Assembly: GCA_030278955.1 (NCBI GenBank)
Contig: JAOANR010000009.1
Location: 38,464,945 to 38,528,944, forward strand
Source: Hygrophila difformis
Taxonomy: Eukaryota; Streptophyta; Magnoliopsida; Lamiales; Acanthaceae
DNA: 64,000 bases
Direction: 5' to 3'
A program made the translations under genes and the position numbers. Of the stretch, positions 11,678 to 22,459 are shown one piece after another (positions within the stretch are counted from its first letter, which is position 1; every line of letters starts with the position of its first letter). The notes beneath the pieces are model-generated. The model had not been told where the DNA came from. It saw nothing but the letters and a program-made list of their open reading frames with translations, and searched no databases.

Positions 11678-12096
11678 AAATATTTTAAAACTACTATTAT
11701 TACTTTTAAACCATTATTTTAAACTAAGTATTATTTTTAAATTTATTTTTTAGACTAATAGTATAATTATTTTTTTTAGCCCAAAATTTTCTATCTACTT
11801 AGTATAATATTTTGAGCCTAAAAGATTTATTACCTTGACCCAAAATTTTTTATGATGAGCCCAATCATTTAGGCCCAAATACCATTGTTTGATGCCTTAA
11901 CCCAAATTATTAAATTTTGGCCCAATATAGAGGCCCAACCTTTTTTTTTAAATCCATGGTTAAATTTAAATTAAAAACACATTAAATAAATTTTTATCGG
12001 GGGGAATGCATATGCATATTCATGTAGATTTAAATTTTTGCATATCTTGACCTTGCTCGAAACATGTTCTAACTCTAACCTCTTTGTTGTCATTAG
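11678..12096 (+). other. Element B leader
   Basis: AT-rich untranslated leader with repeated GGCCCAA-type words (11810-11940). It ends in a pyrimidine-rich stretch and TTAG immediately before the ATG at 12097, which looks like a splice acceptor; C and D have the same arrangement. Confidence 0.45.
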
Positions 12097-12561
12097 ATGG
12101 CCGAACCCAACACGAACATGATCAATCTGATGATGAAACTGACTAACACATACCTTGAGTCACAACAACATGTCAATTACTTCAAGACTCGGGTACAGCA
12201 ACTCGAGGCTAACATGGCCCATCTCGGGCATCTTAGGGAAGCTGACCTCCAACCCTTTCTGAATTCGAGAGCTGCCGATCAAGGTCGCATAAAGGACTTA
12301 GAAACTCAAGTACACAAACTCACTGAACGGAGCGATGCGATTATAGACCAAATCAAGGACCTCGGGATGGACCTGCTCGACCTCACGGATATCGTGGTGC
12401 CATACAGTCCTGTGGAGGACCATTTGATGGGGCCACGAAGCCCAACACCCGCAGTTGGAAGCCCAAACCTAAGCCCTGCGGAGAGCCATTTGAAGACAAG
12501 GACCAGCTCCGGAAGCCGTCGATCCACCGATCCCAGTGCCTTGTGGACCTTTGGGCATTGA
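12097..12561 (+). CDS. Small coiled-coil protein of element B (MAEPN family)
   Basis: An intact 154-residue frame starting MAEPNTNMINLMMKLTN. About residues 15-105 are rich in heptad-spaced leucine, glutamine and charged residues and should form a coiled coil. The tail is rich in proline and serine and has lost the acidic SSDEDD motif seen in C and D. The protein shares its first 60 or so residues with the ORFs at 22082 and 44432. It lies 420 bases after the primer binding site, where gag would start in a complete element, but has no zinc knuckle or recognisable gag domain. A structural or RNA-binding role is possible but only inferred. The ATG directly follows an acceptor-like TTAG. Confidence 0.65.
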   Translation: MAEPNTNMINLMMKLTNTYLESQQHVNYFKTRVQQLEANMAHLGHLREADLQPFLNSRAADQGRIKDLETQVHKLTERSDAIIDQIKDLGMDLLDLTDIVVPYSPVEDHLMGPRSPTPAVGSPNLSPAESHLKTRTSSGSRRSTDPSALWTFGH

Positions 12562-12779
12562 CCAAGTCTCGGGTAGGGACGATCCCATCAAGGATGCACC
12601 TACTTATCCACTCTAGACTTAGAAAGCCATACCGATGCACTATTATTATTATTTCCCTTTAGACTATTGCCAGTACTACTATTTCCGTTTCAAATGCTTG
12701 TAATCAAATAAAAGTTTCTCATGAGTAATAAATTTACGAGCATTTGTTTTATATACAAATATACTATTCCTTACATTTT
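12562..12779 (+). other. 3' flank of the MAEPN gene in B
   Basis: Non-coding. It contains AATAAAAG at about 12707 as a possible poly(A) signal and is similar in inverted form to the region beside the C and D copies (21960-22080, 44340-44430). Confidence 0.45.
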
Positions 12780-13340
12780 ATTATAATTACCATCCAAAAA
12801 CCAAGAATTCCATATTATTCCTAGATACCCAAATCACAGAGAAATGGCCAAAAACACATACACATTGGGGCATAAACTCAACAAAATCAACAAAAACAAC
12901 ATCAATAATCACATATGCTTGCTAATTTGCACAAATCAAGCCTAAAAATAACAAATCCCCAAATTGTGCACATAAACCCTAATTTCAAGAATACATCCAA
13001 AATCAAGTCATCCAAAGCATAAAAATTGAAATTGGTAAGTAGAAGTAGTAGATACATACATTGCAAGGCAAAATTGAAGTCGGGATCGGTAGAATTTGAG
13101 ATCGGATGAACGGATTTGAGAGAAAATGTGAAGTGGTCTCGGATGGGGAAATGAGGGAAGTGGCTCGCGCCCCTATTTTTTTCAAACTGGTGTACCCGCG
13201 CGGTCCCCGCGCGCTGAGGCCTCATACCGCGCGGACACCGCGCGGGTCACGAAAAGGGTTTTATTTATTTATTTATTTTTTATTTTCCGATTTTGCTTTA
13301 TTCTCTTTTACTTTACACTACTCACTTAGCCCGAGCATAC
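12780..13340 (-). pseudogene. Remnant of the antisense gene: leader and intron only
   Basis: On the minus strand this matches the start of the antisense gene of C and D: the GC-rich leader (about 13195-13250), the exon end near 13070, and the first part of the intron with its words ATGACTTGATTT and TTTGTGCAAATTAGCAAG. The coding exon is absent, so B has lost the antisense protein but not its upstream part. Confidence 0.6.
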
Positions 13341-13369
13341 ATCGATAATGTGGTACGACGACATGGAGT

Positions 13370-14292
13370 ACCACATGACGTCATCTCGGACAGAGACAGT
13401 AGATTTGTCTCACATTTTTGGACAAACTACAAGAAGCCCTCGGTATGAAAATAACGATGAGTACCGCGTTCCACCCCATGACGGATGGGCAGACGGAAAG
13501 AACGATCCAAACTCTAGAGGACATGCTAAGGGCTTGTGTACTAGAATTTAAAGGGAATTGGGAAGATCATTTACCATTGATTGAATTTCCCTACAACAAC
13601 AGTTACCATGCTAGCATTGGCATAGCACCTTTCGAAGCACTGTATGGACGCAAGTGCCGAAGTCCGCTGGACTGGGGAGAGAGTGATAGGACTATGATAG
13701 TTGGACCACAACTTGTTGAGGACATGGCTCAACAAGTCAAGATAATCCAAGGAAAAATGAGAGCCGCTCAGGACCGACAAAAGAGCTATGGCGATGTGAG
13801 ACGGCAAGACTTGGAATTTCAAATCGGCGATAACGTCATGCTGAAGGTATCACCGATGAAGGGGGTGATGCGCTTTGGCAAGCGAGGAAAATTGAGTCCA
13901 CGATACATAGGACCGTATGAGATCCTAGAAAGAGTGGGAAACCTAGCATATCGGCTAGCATTGCCGCCACAATTCGTTCGTGTCCACGATGTGTTCCATG
14001 TCTCGCAATTGAAAAAGTAAGTACACGACCCGACCCATGTACTCCAATCGGAAGAGAGTGAATTGGATTATGACTTGAGGTACGAGGAAATTCCGATACG
14101 AATACAAGACGTGAAGGAGAGGGTAACACGAAATAAGACCGTGAGAATGGTCAAGGTTCTTTGGTCTAACCACGAAGTCGAGACGGCAACGGGGGAACTA
14201 GAGGCGGATATGAAGGAGCGTTACCCGACCCTTTTTCAAAATGATGCAACCACAGTTATTGGGAACATAACTGTAGTCTTAAGAGGGGGAAG
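13370..14292 (+). pseudogene. Element B integrase C-terminal part and chromodomain
   Basis: Integrase inserts retrotransposon cDNA; a chromodomain can guide it to marked chromatin. The fragment starts at the second catalytic aspartate (SDRDSRF, about 13380), shifts frame near 13415, then reads through FHPMTDGQTERTIQTLEDML (glutamate of the D,D35E triad) and FPYNNSYHASIGIAPFEALY to VHDVFHVSQLKK. A TAA at 14018-14020 interrupts the frame. The same frame then continues as a chromodomain (LRYEEIPIRIQD, NKTVRMVKVLWSNHE, ADMKERYPTLF) to about 14292. The first catalytic aspartate, reverse transcriptase and everything upstream are missing. Confidence 0.85.
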
Positions 14293-14310
14293 ATGTAACG
14301 GCCGAATATT
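14252..14310 (+). repeat. Fossil polypurine tract and LTR start inside element B
   Basis: A hairpin ACAGTTAT/ATAACTGT (14252-14259, 14267-14274) is followed by CTTAAGAGGGGGAAGA and then TGTAACGGCC, which looks like an LTR start. The real LTR begins 260 bases later at 14555. In C and D the equivalent hairpin and tract are the functional ones. Confidence 0.55.
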
Positions 14311-14516
14311 TCCGGATATTTTTGTCCGAATATTTTGTACCCCAAATAAACAAATTCAAATTGTTTTGAACTACGTAATGACTTGATCCCTTCACGGGGT
14401 ACGTAGGCAACTTGGAAATTTCAATTCTGGGTACAGCCAAATAAAAACAAACAACAACACACAATAATACAATCCCTGAATCAAACAATTCCCGAACTTG
14501 CGAGATGATAAAGCAC

Positions 14517-14554
14517 AACTTCGAGGACGAAGTTGATTCTTAAGGGGGGTGGAT
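14517..14554 (+). promoter_or_regulatory. Element B polypurine tract with hairpin
   Basis: A perfect stem-loop (arms AACTTCG and CGAAGTT, loop AGGA, 14517-14534) is followed by TTCTTAAGGGGGGTGGAT, then the 3' LTR start TGTAATACCC at 14555. Confidence 0.85.
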
Positions 14555-15904
14555 TGTAATACCCGTTAATTTTAGGATATAAAATAAGAATTTAATCCGA
14601 TGAGAAAAGAGGTCTTGTTCCCGAGAACCCGTAAAATCGAAAATGTATGGAAGTCGAAAGAAAACCCAAGACCGACGGACCTAAGATTTCAAATAGGAAA
14701 TCGATTTAAGTCGGAATAAAATTAGGGTGGGAATCACAATCCGAAAAGATCCCGGAAAGTCGAGCCCAAAAACAAGGAAGGATAGAAGCCCGAAAGAGAG
14801 GAGGAAAATACCCGACGGATCGGATCGCACGGACCCGCCCGGACCGAGGTCCAGGCGGAGGCCGCGCGCTGTCCGTGCGGTGTTTGGCCTAACAGCGTGC
14901 CACCACCGCGTGGCACCACAGAATCCGGCCATTCACGCGTTTCGGCGATTTCTTGCCAAAATTACAACACCCGACGATGGAAAGTAGATTTTGGATGGGG
15001 GAAGGAGTATTAGGACGACCTAGGGTTAATTCCCACCCCATTTGTCAGCCTCCAAACCTCCTCTACTCTCTCAAACTCTCCCAAAGCCTTCCGACGAACT
15101 TCCGGCGACTCCCGGCGACCAACGACGACCGTGGGAACGTGTAGATCAAGGTTTACATCCCTTAGATCATTGGTAAGGAGTACTCAGATCCCTTTTCTCG
15201 TTTTTATCTCCAATCCTTAATCTAACTTTCGAATGTTGGACTTGTAAACACGTTCGTGACCGAAGGAGGAAGAGAACGTGGGCAAGGATCCGTTCGTAGT
15301 CGCGTTGGACGAGCCGAGCGACCCTAGGACGACTCAAAAACACCATCACGGTAAGTTGATGCCTTTCATATCAATACGGGTGGCTTAGGGGCGTCCGATT
15401 TAGTCACGTTGTAACGAAACGTAAAAACCGAACCTAAAAACCCTATCTTGCGCAATTTCTGAAATCCGATTAAAACTCATATTTCGAGAATCCAATCCGA
15501 GAAATTCAAAACTAGACTTTTGTTCCTAACAAATTAATCTATGTTGTATAAAAAATTTCAGCCATTTTCATCAATGTTTGCTACCCCAAAACAATCCGAA
15601 CATAAACTGCCTTGTAAAACGTTTTCGAAAATCTGACTGTGTTGATGTACGAACTTGATGAGCCCGTTTCCATATTTTCTAGTCCGAATTGATCTTTGCA
15701 ATCTAAATGAAAGTTGTAGGTAATTATGTTTAGTATGTGCATATAAAATTTCAGAATTGTTGGAGTCCATTTGGTATGTCAAAACGTCGATTTCCTGAAC
15801 TGTGGTAAACCTGAATCCTGACAGTGTACATATTGTGCAATAAACTCGATTTTGACATGATTCCTCAACTTATTATGAAATTGTTAAAACACGAAAGTTG
15901 TTCG
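14555..15904 (+). repeat. Element B, 3' LTR, first part
   Basis: Homologous to 9130-10490. It stops at GTTCG (15900-15904), where element C is inserted; the rest resumes at 25567. Confidence 0.9.
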
Positions 15905-18652
15905 TGTAACACCCCGGATTTGATAACCCAGGCCGGGATGTCACCGCCACATCTCCCTAGCAAGACACGGCTTCCCGAGCTCACTAAGGAAATGCAAGGC
16001 TTGTGGGTATGTAAAAGTTTTTAAAACATTTCAAGATTTAGTCCGGAAATTTATAATACTTAATACGATAGTAGTAATCATCATGCGCGAAAAATAAATA
16101 GAGTAAATGCAGCGGAAAGTAAATCACGGCCAACATGGCCAAATCCTCGGGTTTAACAGACCCGGTAAAAACAGTACGATGCAGAATTTAAAATGTCCGT
16201 TATGATTTTCCCCAAGTGCATATGCAATGCGTCACTCGACATACTCTGTAAAAAAAAGGAAAATGACAACGGTTGTCAGTATAAAAATATACTGAGTAAG
16301 TTAATCCCTAACTAACAAATAAAAGGGGTTACAAGTGTTTAAACTAAAGATTTCGCTTACCGTACGAGAATATAAAAATACATAATTTATTAGCAGCGGA
16401 AAAACATGATTAAAGGGCTTAATCTTAAAAGCGTAATTTAAAGCATAATTTAAGATGCATAAACTTTAAATACATAATTAAAGACATGATAAATACGATT
16501 TAAGCATAATGAAACACTCACACAAGTCTTTTACTTTTCATCCCGTAGACTAAGAAGAGGACACCATACCGGGAGATCACTAACGAGGCAATCTCAACAT
16601 AGGACCACTAACGAGGCAGTCCAAACAATGGGAGACCACTAACGAGGCAGTCTCAAAGATAGTAGGACCACTAACGAGGCGATCCAAAAAGATAGTAGGA
16701 CCACTAACGAGGCGATCCAAAATACAGCGCGCGAGATCACTAACGAGGCAATCTCAGATAGTAAGGAGACCACTAACGAGGCAGTCTCAAAGATAATGAT
16801 AGTATGAAGATCGGCTCAGCCTAGTGAACGGGATTTTTCGAAAGTTCGTATTTCAAAGTTATCAAATGATCGATATCGCGTTTTCATAGTTCGAGTTTTC
16901 TCAAGTTCGAAAAATCCTATCCGAGGCAGTTTACGCCTTTCTTAATTAAAAATTCGTCTTTTCTCCAAAAATTCTGAAATTTTTACAGTAATTCAAAAAC
17001 ACAAACACGAACAACTTTCATGTTTTAAGTTTTTGGAAATAAGTTCCGAAGCGAGTCGAAATTCGAGTTTATTGCAAGGAATAATTTCTGTCTTAAAAAC
17101 TGTTTTCGTCACAGGTTCGTGCAACGCCGATTAAAAATTCATTTCAAAACCAATCGATGTGAAATTTTTACAGTAACTACACAACCTGTTAAGGAACAAC
17201 TTTCATGTTTTAAGAATTTGGAAATAATGAATTCTTGGTACTCAAAAATCGAGTGCAACTCACTGCATACTCGCGGCCCTTAAAACAATCTTAAAACAGT
17301 TCTGAAAATTTGGCCGTTTGGCATATCAAATGAAAACCAAAATCCGTGAAATTTAATATGCATAATCTAGACACAATTATCTACAACTTTTTTTAGGAAT
17401 GCACAGTTAAATCATTTGAAAAATGGGTGAAAAACATGCATCAAGTTGAATGTAGAAATTTGTCACAGTTTTAAAACGTTCGGGTTGTCACAGAAAGTTT
17501 ACGGCGTGATTTGGGATAGCAAAACTTAATGTCAACGGCTGAAATTTGGACACAAGATAGAAAAAGGTGTTAAGAACAACGTTTATGTTGAAAAGTTTTC
17601 GGTTTGAATTCCCGAAGGTCGAGTTTTTGGCGAGTCTTTAAAATTGGACGAAAATAGGGTTTTTGAAAACCGATTTTTGTTATAAGCCTATATCTCGAGA
17701 TTTAAACAACAAACAACCACGAAAATTTGTGAGTAAGGTTTTAACTTACTTAGAATGATGATAGGGTCGCTGGATTGGGTTTCCGGACGTCTTAGGGTCA
17801 CGACGAACGGCCAACTTCTCCGATCGCTTTTTGTTCGTTTTCCGACGGGAAATCGTAGTAAGGAAAAAGGGTTAGAATATGAGTTTCTGAGATCTATGGA
17901 CGAATTGAAACTTTGTACAATAGCTTACCAAGAGTCTAGAGGGCAGGGGCTTGTCCCGGTCGTCCCGTCGTCGCCGGAATACTTGCCGGAAAGTGGTGTC
18001 GAAGGAGTTTTGAACTTGGAGAGGGAATTGAGGGTGGAGGCTTGAATGTTTTCTGACAACCTAGGGTTTGGGGCGCTCCTAGGGTATTCTTAAGCCTTCC
18101 CCAATGCTGAGATTCGATTGCCATGGTTAGGGGTGTTGTTTTTGGCAAGAAAATCGCCATGGAAGGAAAGTTTACACTTTCAGCACCTCTGGCGCGCTGG
18201 TGGCGCGCACCTAAGCTTTTGCCCGCGCGGAGCACGCGCGACCAGCCTGGGGTCGCGACGCCTCCGTCCGCGCGGCGGCGCGCGGACAGCGCGGGCCGGC
18301 CGGACCGGCCGGTTCGGCGGTCCGCGTGTTCCGTCGGGTCTTCCCTCGCTTTCCCCTATCGGTTTCCTACGTGTTAGCTCGATTCCCTGGGTCGTCTCCG
18401 TTTCGGAATCTTCTCCTTAAACTTGCTACGAGTCCGGTTTATCGCTCGCAACATTTTCGTGTCCTAATTAGCCTAGTCTAAATTGGTTCCAACTCCTCCT
18501 ATCGTCCTTGTGATCTAATTCGTGATGTATTTTGTGATTTATTTCGTGACTGAACTTAGAAATTAGTTCCAAGCTGCCTACGTACCCTGTGAAGGGATCA
18601 AGTCATGACGTAGTTCAAAACAATTTGAATTTGTTTTTCCCCGGGTGTTACA
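15905..18652 (-). repeat. Element C, 3' LTR
   Basis: Begins TGTAACACCCCGGATTTG on the plus strand and ends GGGTGTTACA. It carries the hairpin array (16573-16788) and a GC-rich palindromic block at about 18190-18325. Confidence 0.9.
16573..16788. repeat. Seven-unit hairpin array (C, 3' LTR)
   Basis: Seven copies of the loop CACTAACGAGGC are each flanked by short complementary arms: GAGAT/ATCTC, GGAC/GTCC, GAGAC/GTCTC, two imperfect GGAC/GATCC, then GAGAT/ATCTC and GAGAC/GTCTC. The loop is constant while the arms vary in matched pairs. Confidence 0.85.
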
Positions 18653-18694
18653 TCCTCCCCCCCCTTAAGAATACAGTTATGTCCCCATAACTGT
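18653..18694 (-). promoter_or_regulatory. Element C polypurine tract with hairpin
   Basis: On the minus strand the 9-base arms ACAGTTATG and CATAACTGT enclose the loop GGGA (18673-18694). ATTCTTAAGGGGGGGGAGGA follows, and then the LTR start TGTAACACCC. Confidence 0.85.
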
Positions 18695-18990
18695 GGTCGG
18701 GTTGTCTTGGAAGAGGGTAGGGTAACGTTGCCTCATGTCGGCTTCCAATTCCCAGGTCGCCGTTTCCGTCTCGTAGTTGGACCACAGGACCTTGACCATC
18801 TTTACAGTTTTATTCCTTGTCATCCTTTCCTTGTAGTCGAGTATTTGCACCGGGGTTTCTTCATAGGTCAAGTCATCATCCAATTCGATTACGTTCGGTT
18901 GGAGTACATGCGACGTGTCGGCACATACTTCTTTAGTTGGGGGTCGTGGAGCTCGTTATGGTTACGAGCAAACTGTGGTGGGGACGTTAG
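18677..18990 (-). pseudogene. Element C isolated chromodomain with integrase tail
   Basis: On the minus strand, 18883-18677 encodes a chromodomain (LTYEETPVQILDYKER, NKTVKMVKVLWSNYE, TATWELEADMRQRYPTLF) ending VMGT. Upstream, to about 18990, are remnants of the integrase tail, which in the D copy reads QFARIHNELHDPQLKK. The integrase core further upstream is reduced to decayed pieces (18990-19130). The chromodomain itself has no stop codon. Whether it is still translated is unknown. Confidence 0.75.
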
Positions 18991-19129
18991 TTAATAAGCG
19001 GTTTTCTATTCCCTACGGAATTTCTTATGGTCCCTATGTATTTACGTCCCGAGGGTTTCCTGTAGTGCTGCGAAAGGAGGACATGGGGCAATTCCGCTGT
19101 CCTTGCCCGGAATAATGCCAGGTGATGCT

Positions 19130-20009
19130 CCATGTCGTCGTATTTCACTGTCAATGTATGCCCGGGTTCAGTGAGGGGCGTATAGCAAAAGAGATTGAGC
19201 AGAACAGGAAAAATAAAACTCCCTCCGGGTCCCGCGCGGAGAGCGCGCGGCTCCCTCTGTTCGAGAAAATAGGGCTCGCGCTCCGCGCGAGCCACTTCCC
19301 CCATTTTCCATTCGAGGACATACCCCCAATTCTCTCTAAATCCGGCGAGTTACCTTCCTGTTTGCTTGATTTCGACTTCAATTTCACTCATCTAGGTACG
19401 ATTCTACTAAACCCACTTACTAATTTCAACTTCTATGTTTTGAATGACTTGATTTGTGAAGAGATTTAGGAAATTTGGGTTTGTGTACAAAAATTGGGGG
19501 TTTATGACTTTTAGGCTTGATTTGTGCAAATTAGCAAGTGTATGTGGCAATTGTTGTTACTCTTGTTGCCTTGCCTATGTTTATGTTATAATGTGTTTAT
19601 GTTTTTGGCAAATTCTTGTTGAATTCGAATCCTTAGAAAGGCCATGATGTTTGGTTGTTATTGGGGTGTGGTTATTAGTTCGTTCCCCTGTTGTTTGGTG
19701 CGGTAGGACGCGCTGTGTTGTTAATGGAATGATTGTTTCATTCGGTGGGCAATTTCCGTGTGTTGTTAGTAACTTAGGTTTTGGTTTATTGCGCACATAA
19801 CGTGTTCGACGAAATGCCACATAGGGTTTAGGCACTAGTTTGAGAATATCCTTTGTCTAGATTACCTCCTGGTTGGTCCTAGTAAACGGTAGGATTTGTT
19901 GTTCTTACGGTACATTCGCGTTGGAAGCGTATATTGATGCCCTTTACGTGTTTTCGCTTGACCTTTGTGTGGGACTGAGTCTTATAATCGGTATTTGGTA
20001 ACTTGCAGG
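19130..20009 (+). other. Leader and intron of the antisense gene in C
   Basis: On the plus strand this precedes the antisense ORF. A donor AG|GTACG at 19396 and an acceptor CTTGCAG ending at 20008 bound a 613-base GT-AG intron that ends one base before ATG. Element D has the same intron (41771-42390). The leader includes a GC-rich stretch at 19230-19290. The true transcription start cannot be seen. Confidence 0.55.
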
Positions 20010-21343
20010 ATGTTGCTCTTTTTGTGGGTCGTTTTGGCGTCTCTCATGTGTCCTCCGAGGACTAGGAGACGAGTTGCTGATGAGGCTGGCCCCAGTCATG
20101 CCGCTCCGGCGATGCCTGATTTCGACGAGAGCGGGTCAGAGGAGGACGAGGAGCAGCGGGGTCCATGACTCAGGGGTCTTCCGGACGAGGTGCGTCCTCA
20201 CCGGCACGACAGGTTCGGTTTAGGACGAAGGCTGCCCAGGACTTTTATTTCGACGAGCTTCGTCGAAACAGGGCTTACGTCCCTGAGAGAGGCATATATC
20301 CTCTTCATATGGGCGATGACAGGGTCAGTGCAGTCTTGGAGTATCTGCAGTGGACTGGTCTGGCACGTCACCCCGAGGGCGTCGCCTCCGGTTATTTGGC
20401 TATGGAGGTTATTGCCAACATTGGCGGTCTCGGGGAGGGTGACGATCTATCCCGGGTATGGGTCCGTGGTCGCTATCTCGACTTCAGTGCTCGGGCGATC
20501 AATGTCTATTTTGGCTTGCCCGACGATGGCGTATTCCGGCCCCAGCCTGAGGGACGTGTTCTTGCTCCTGCGTGGAACACCTTATGCACCATAGTGCCTC
20601 ATCAGTTCGAGCACAGTCATGAGCTTCGTTTGACGACGATGGACTCCCCTTGGCGAGAGCTTGCTCAGCTGTGGTTAGGGCGTGTCCGGCCGATATCCCG
20701 GAGCCACATTGTCCTGGATCACGTCTACGAGACCATTTGCTTCATCGCGCGAGACGGTAGGGTGAATGTAGGAGCTTGCATCGAGGACAACTTGCGGGGT
20801 ATGCGAAGAGGACGAGGGAGTAGGGTGATTACCCATGTTCACCTCATCTGTGGGTTGTGCGCGGCGCAGTGGATTCGCACTACACCGGAGACAGACCCGT
20901 ACGACCTAGCACCGGGCCGTTGCTACCGTATCCCGACTTATGCTGAGCGGCGTAGCGCCTTACGTCGTGGGGCTCCCCGTGCTGTACTTCGCCCGCAGCC
21001 TGATGACGGCGGCCTGATCCTTGTTGTACCACCGGAGCAGCCACCCCCTCCTCCAGTAGTTCCACCTCCTGCTGGGGCACCTCCTGCCGTGGCACCTCAG
21101 GGGCAGGAGATGATTCAGATGCTGCAGATGATGCAGGAGATGCGGGTCAGTATGGACGCCGGGTTTGCAGCTGGGCAGGCTCGTTATGACGCCCTCGACG
21201 CTAGGTTGGACGTCTATCTAACCCGTATGGACTCGTTTGCTACGAGGCAGGCTCAGCAGCAGGCCACCATGTCCGACATGTACGCCTATGTGCGGCAGAT
21301 GGACGACTACATGCGCCGGCAGTTCCCGCCTCCCGATCAGTGA
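20010..21343 (+). pseudogene. Antisense ORF of element C (Transposase_32-like), damaged N-terminus
   Basis: Antisense to the retrotransposon. After 52 codons a TGA (20166-20168) ends the first frame. It overlaps a new ATG at 20165, and a one-base loss near 20217 brings that frame back into register with the D protein, so 20165-21343 is open for 392 residues. The core has FDELRRNRAYVPERGIYPL, YLQWTGLARHPEG and VRGRYLDFSARAINVYFGLP, the pattern of the plant 'putative transposon protein' (Transposase_32) family found in Grande-type retrotransposons. A proline-rich linker and a coiled-coil C-terminus follow. The family match is from memory of the motif; the molecular role is not established. Confidence 0.7.
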
Positions 21344-21835
21344 TGTCTCCTTTTGGTTTCGTGTTTTCGTTTAGGTTTTGCATTTAGACATACTTTGTTT
21401 AGTTTCCTCCTTATGAGGACGTTGCTGTTGCCTGGGATTTGTGATTTATATTTTCGTTATGTTATTGCTTAGTTAGGTGCTTGACATGTGTTAGTTGTTT
21501 GCTGCTGTTTTAGAACCATGGTTTAATTGTTCTGTCCCTTTTATGGTTTGAGATGTTCTGGATTTACTGTTACCTTCCTATCGTATCTGCATGTGTGTGG
21601 ATTGCCCAGCAATACCTACGCCGTTGCTTGACTAAACCGCTTGGATAAATTAGCGTGATAAGATACACGGGATTAGAGTTTATATGTAAAATATATAGTT
21701 GCTCTTAAGGGGAAAATTTTATTGAATGAAGATTAGTCTTTAAATAGGTATCAATTTACCAGGGTTTTCTTGTAAAGGTTGTTGGAATTTATTTATTTAT
21801 TTATATATATGTACATATTTACGTATATGTATATA

Positions 21836-21902
<67 letters not shown>

Positions 21903-22081
21903 TTTGGTTCAGGGTTGTAGGTTTCCCTCTTTGATCATGGTAGTTAAAGAATCAAATAAAATGTATGGAATAAATTTAAATAGGCTTGTATTTTTATTAC
22001 TCAAGAATTAAATTTGGTTTACAAGCATTCGAAACGGAAATAGCAATGGTGCATCAGTATGGATCCCTAAATCTAGGGTGA
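21344..22081. other. Convergent 3' region between the antisense and MAEPN genes in C
   Basis: No gene. Both genes point into this stretch. It is T-rich on the plus strand and contains a TTA microsatellite of about 21 units at 21838-21901 that is absent from the same place in D. Confidence 0.6.
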
Positions 22082-22459
22082 CTAGGCAGGTATGTCCTCG
22101 ATGGGATCGTCCTCGTCGCTGGATATGTCAATGGGAATGGGTGTCCCCACCGGGCTCGGGCTCGGAGGGAAGATGTCAGCCTCTAGGCCCAGCAGCTCAG
22201 CTCCTAAGTGTCCCATTTGCATCATCAGTTCGTTATCCTTGTTTTGGAGTGCAACCACTAGTGTTTGGAGTTCGGCGACTTGGGCCTTGAGTTGGGTTAT
22301 TTCATGATGGTCAGCTTCCCTAAGATTTCTCTGATAGTCCACGTTACACTCTAGATGCCCCACTCGAGCTTTGAAGTGATTGACATGCTGTTGGGACTCG
22401 AGATATGCGTTGGTCAGTTTCATCATCAGGTTGGTCATGTTCACGTTCGGTTCAGCCAT
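22082..22459 (-). CDS. Small coiled-coil protein of element C (MAEPN family)
   Basis: An intact 125-residue frame on the sense strand of the element. It begins MAEPNVNMTNLMMKLTNAYL, continues with a leucine/glutamine/glutamate-rich coiled coil (roughly residues 10-95), a proline-serine stretch and an acidic end containing SSDEDDPIED. It differs from the D copy at about eleven positions and neither copy has a stop, which suggests recent selection or recent common origin. The ATG follows TTGACATTAG, an acceptor-like sequence. It lies about 340 bases after the primer binding site. No gag motif is seen; function unknown. Confidence 0.7.
   Translation of the reverse strand: MAEPNVNMTNLMMKLTNAYLESQQHVNHFKARVGHLECNVDYQRNLREADHHEITQLKAQVAELQTLVVALQNKDNELMMQMGHLGAELLGLEADIFPPSPSPVGTPIPIDISSDEDDPIEDIPA

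Noticed and set aside
16573..16788. Regular repeats that might suggest a CRISPR array
   Set aside because: The repeat core is only 12 bases, arms pair within each unit, the array lies in plant LTRs in four copies, and there are no cas genes.
20190..20594. 134-codon frame overlapping the antisense gene of C (and 42456-42977 in D)
   Set aside because: Shadow frames of the Transposase_32-like ORF.
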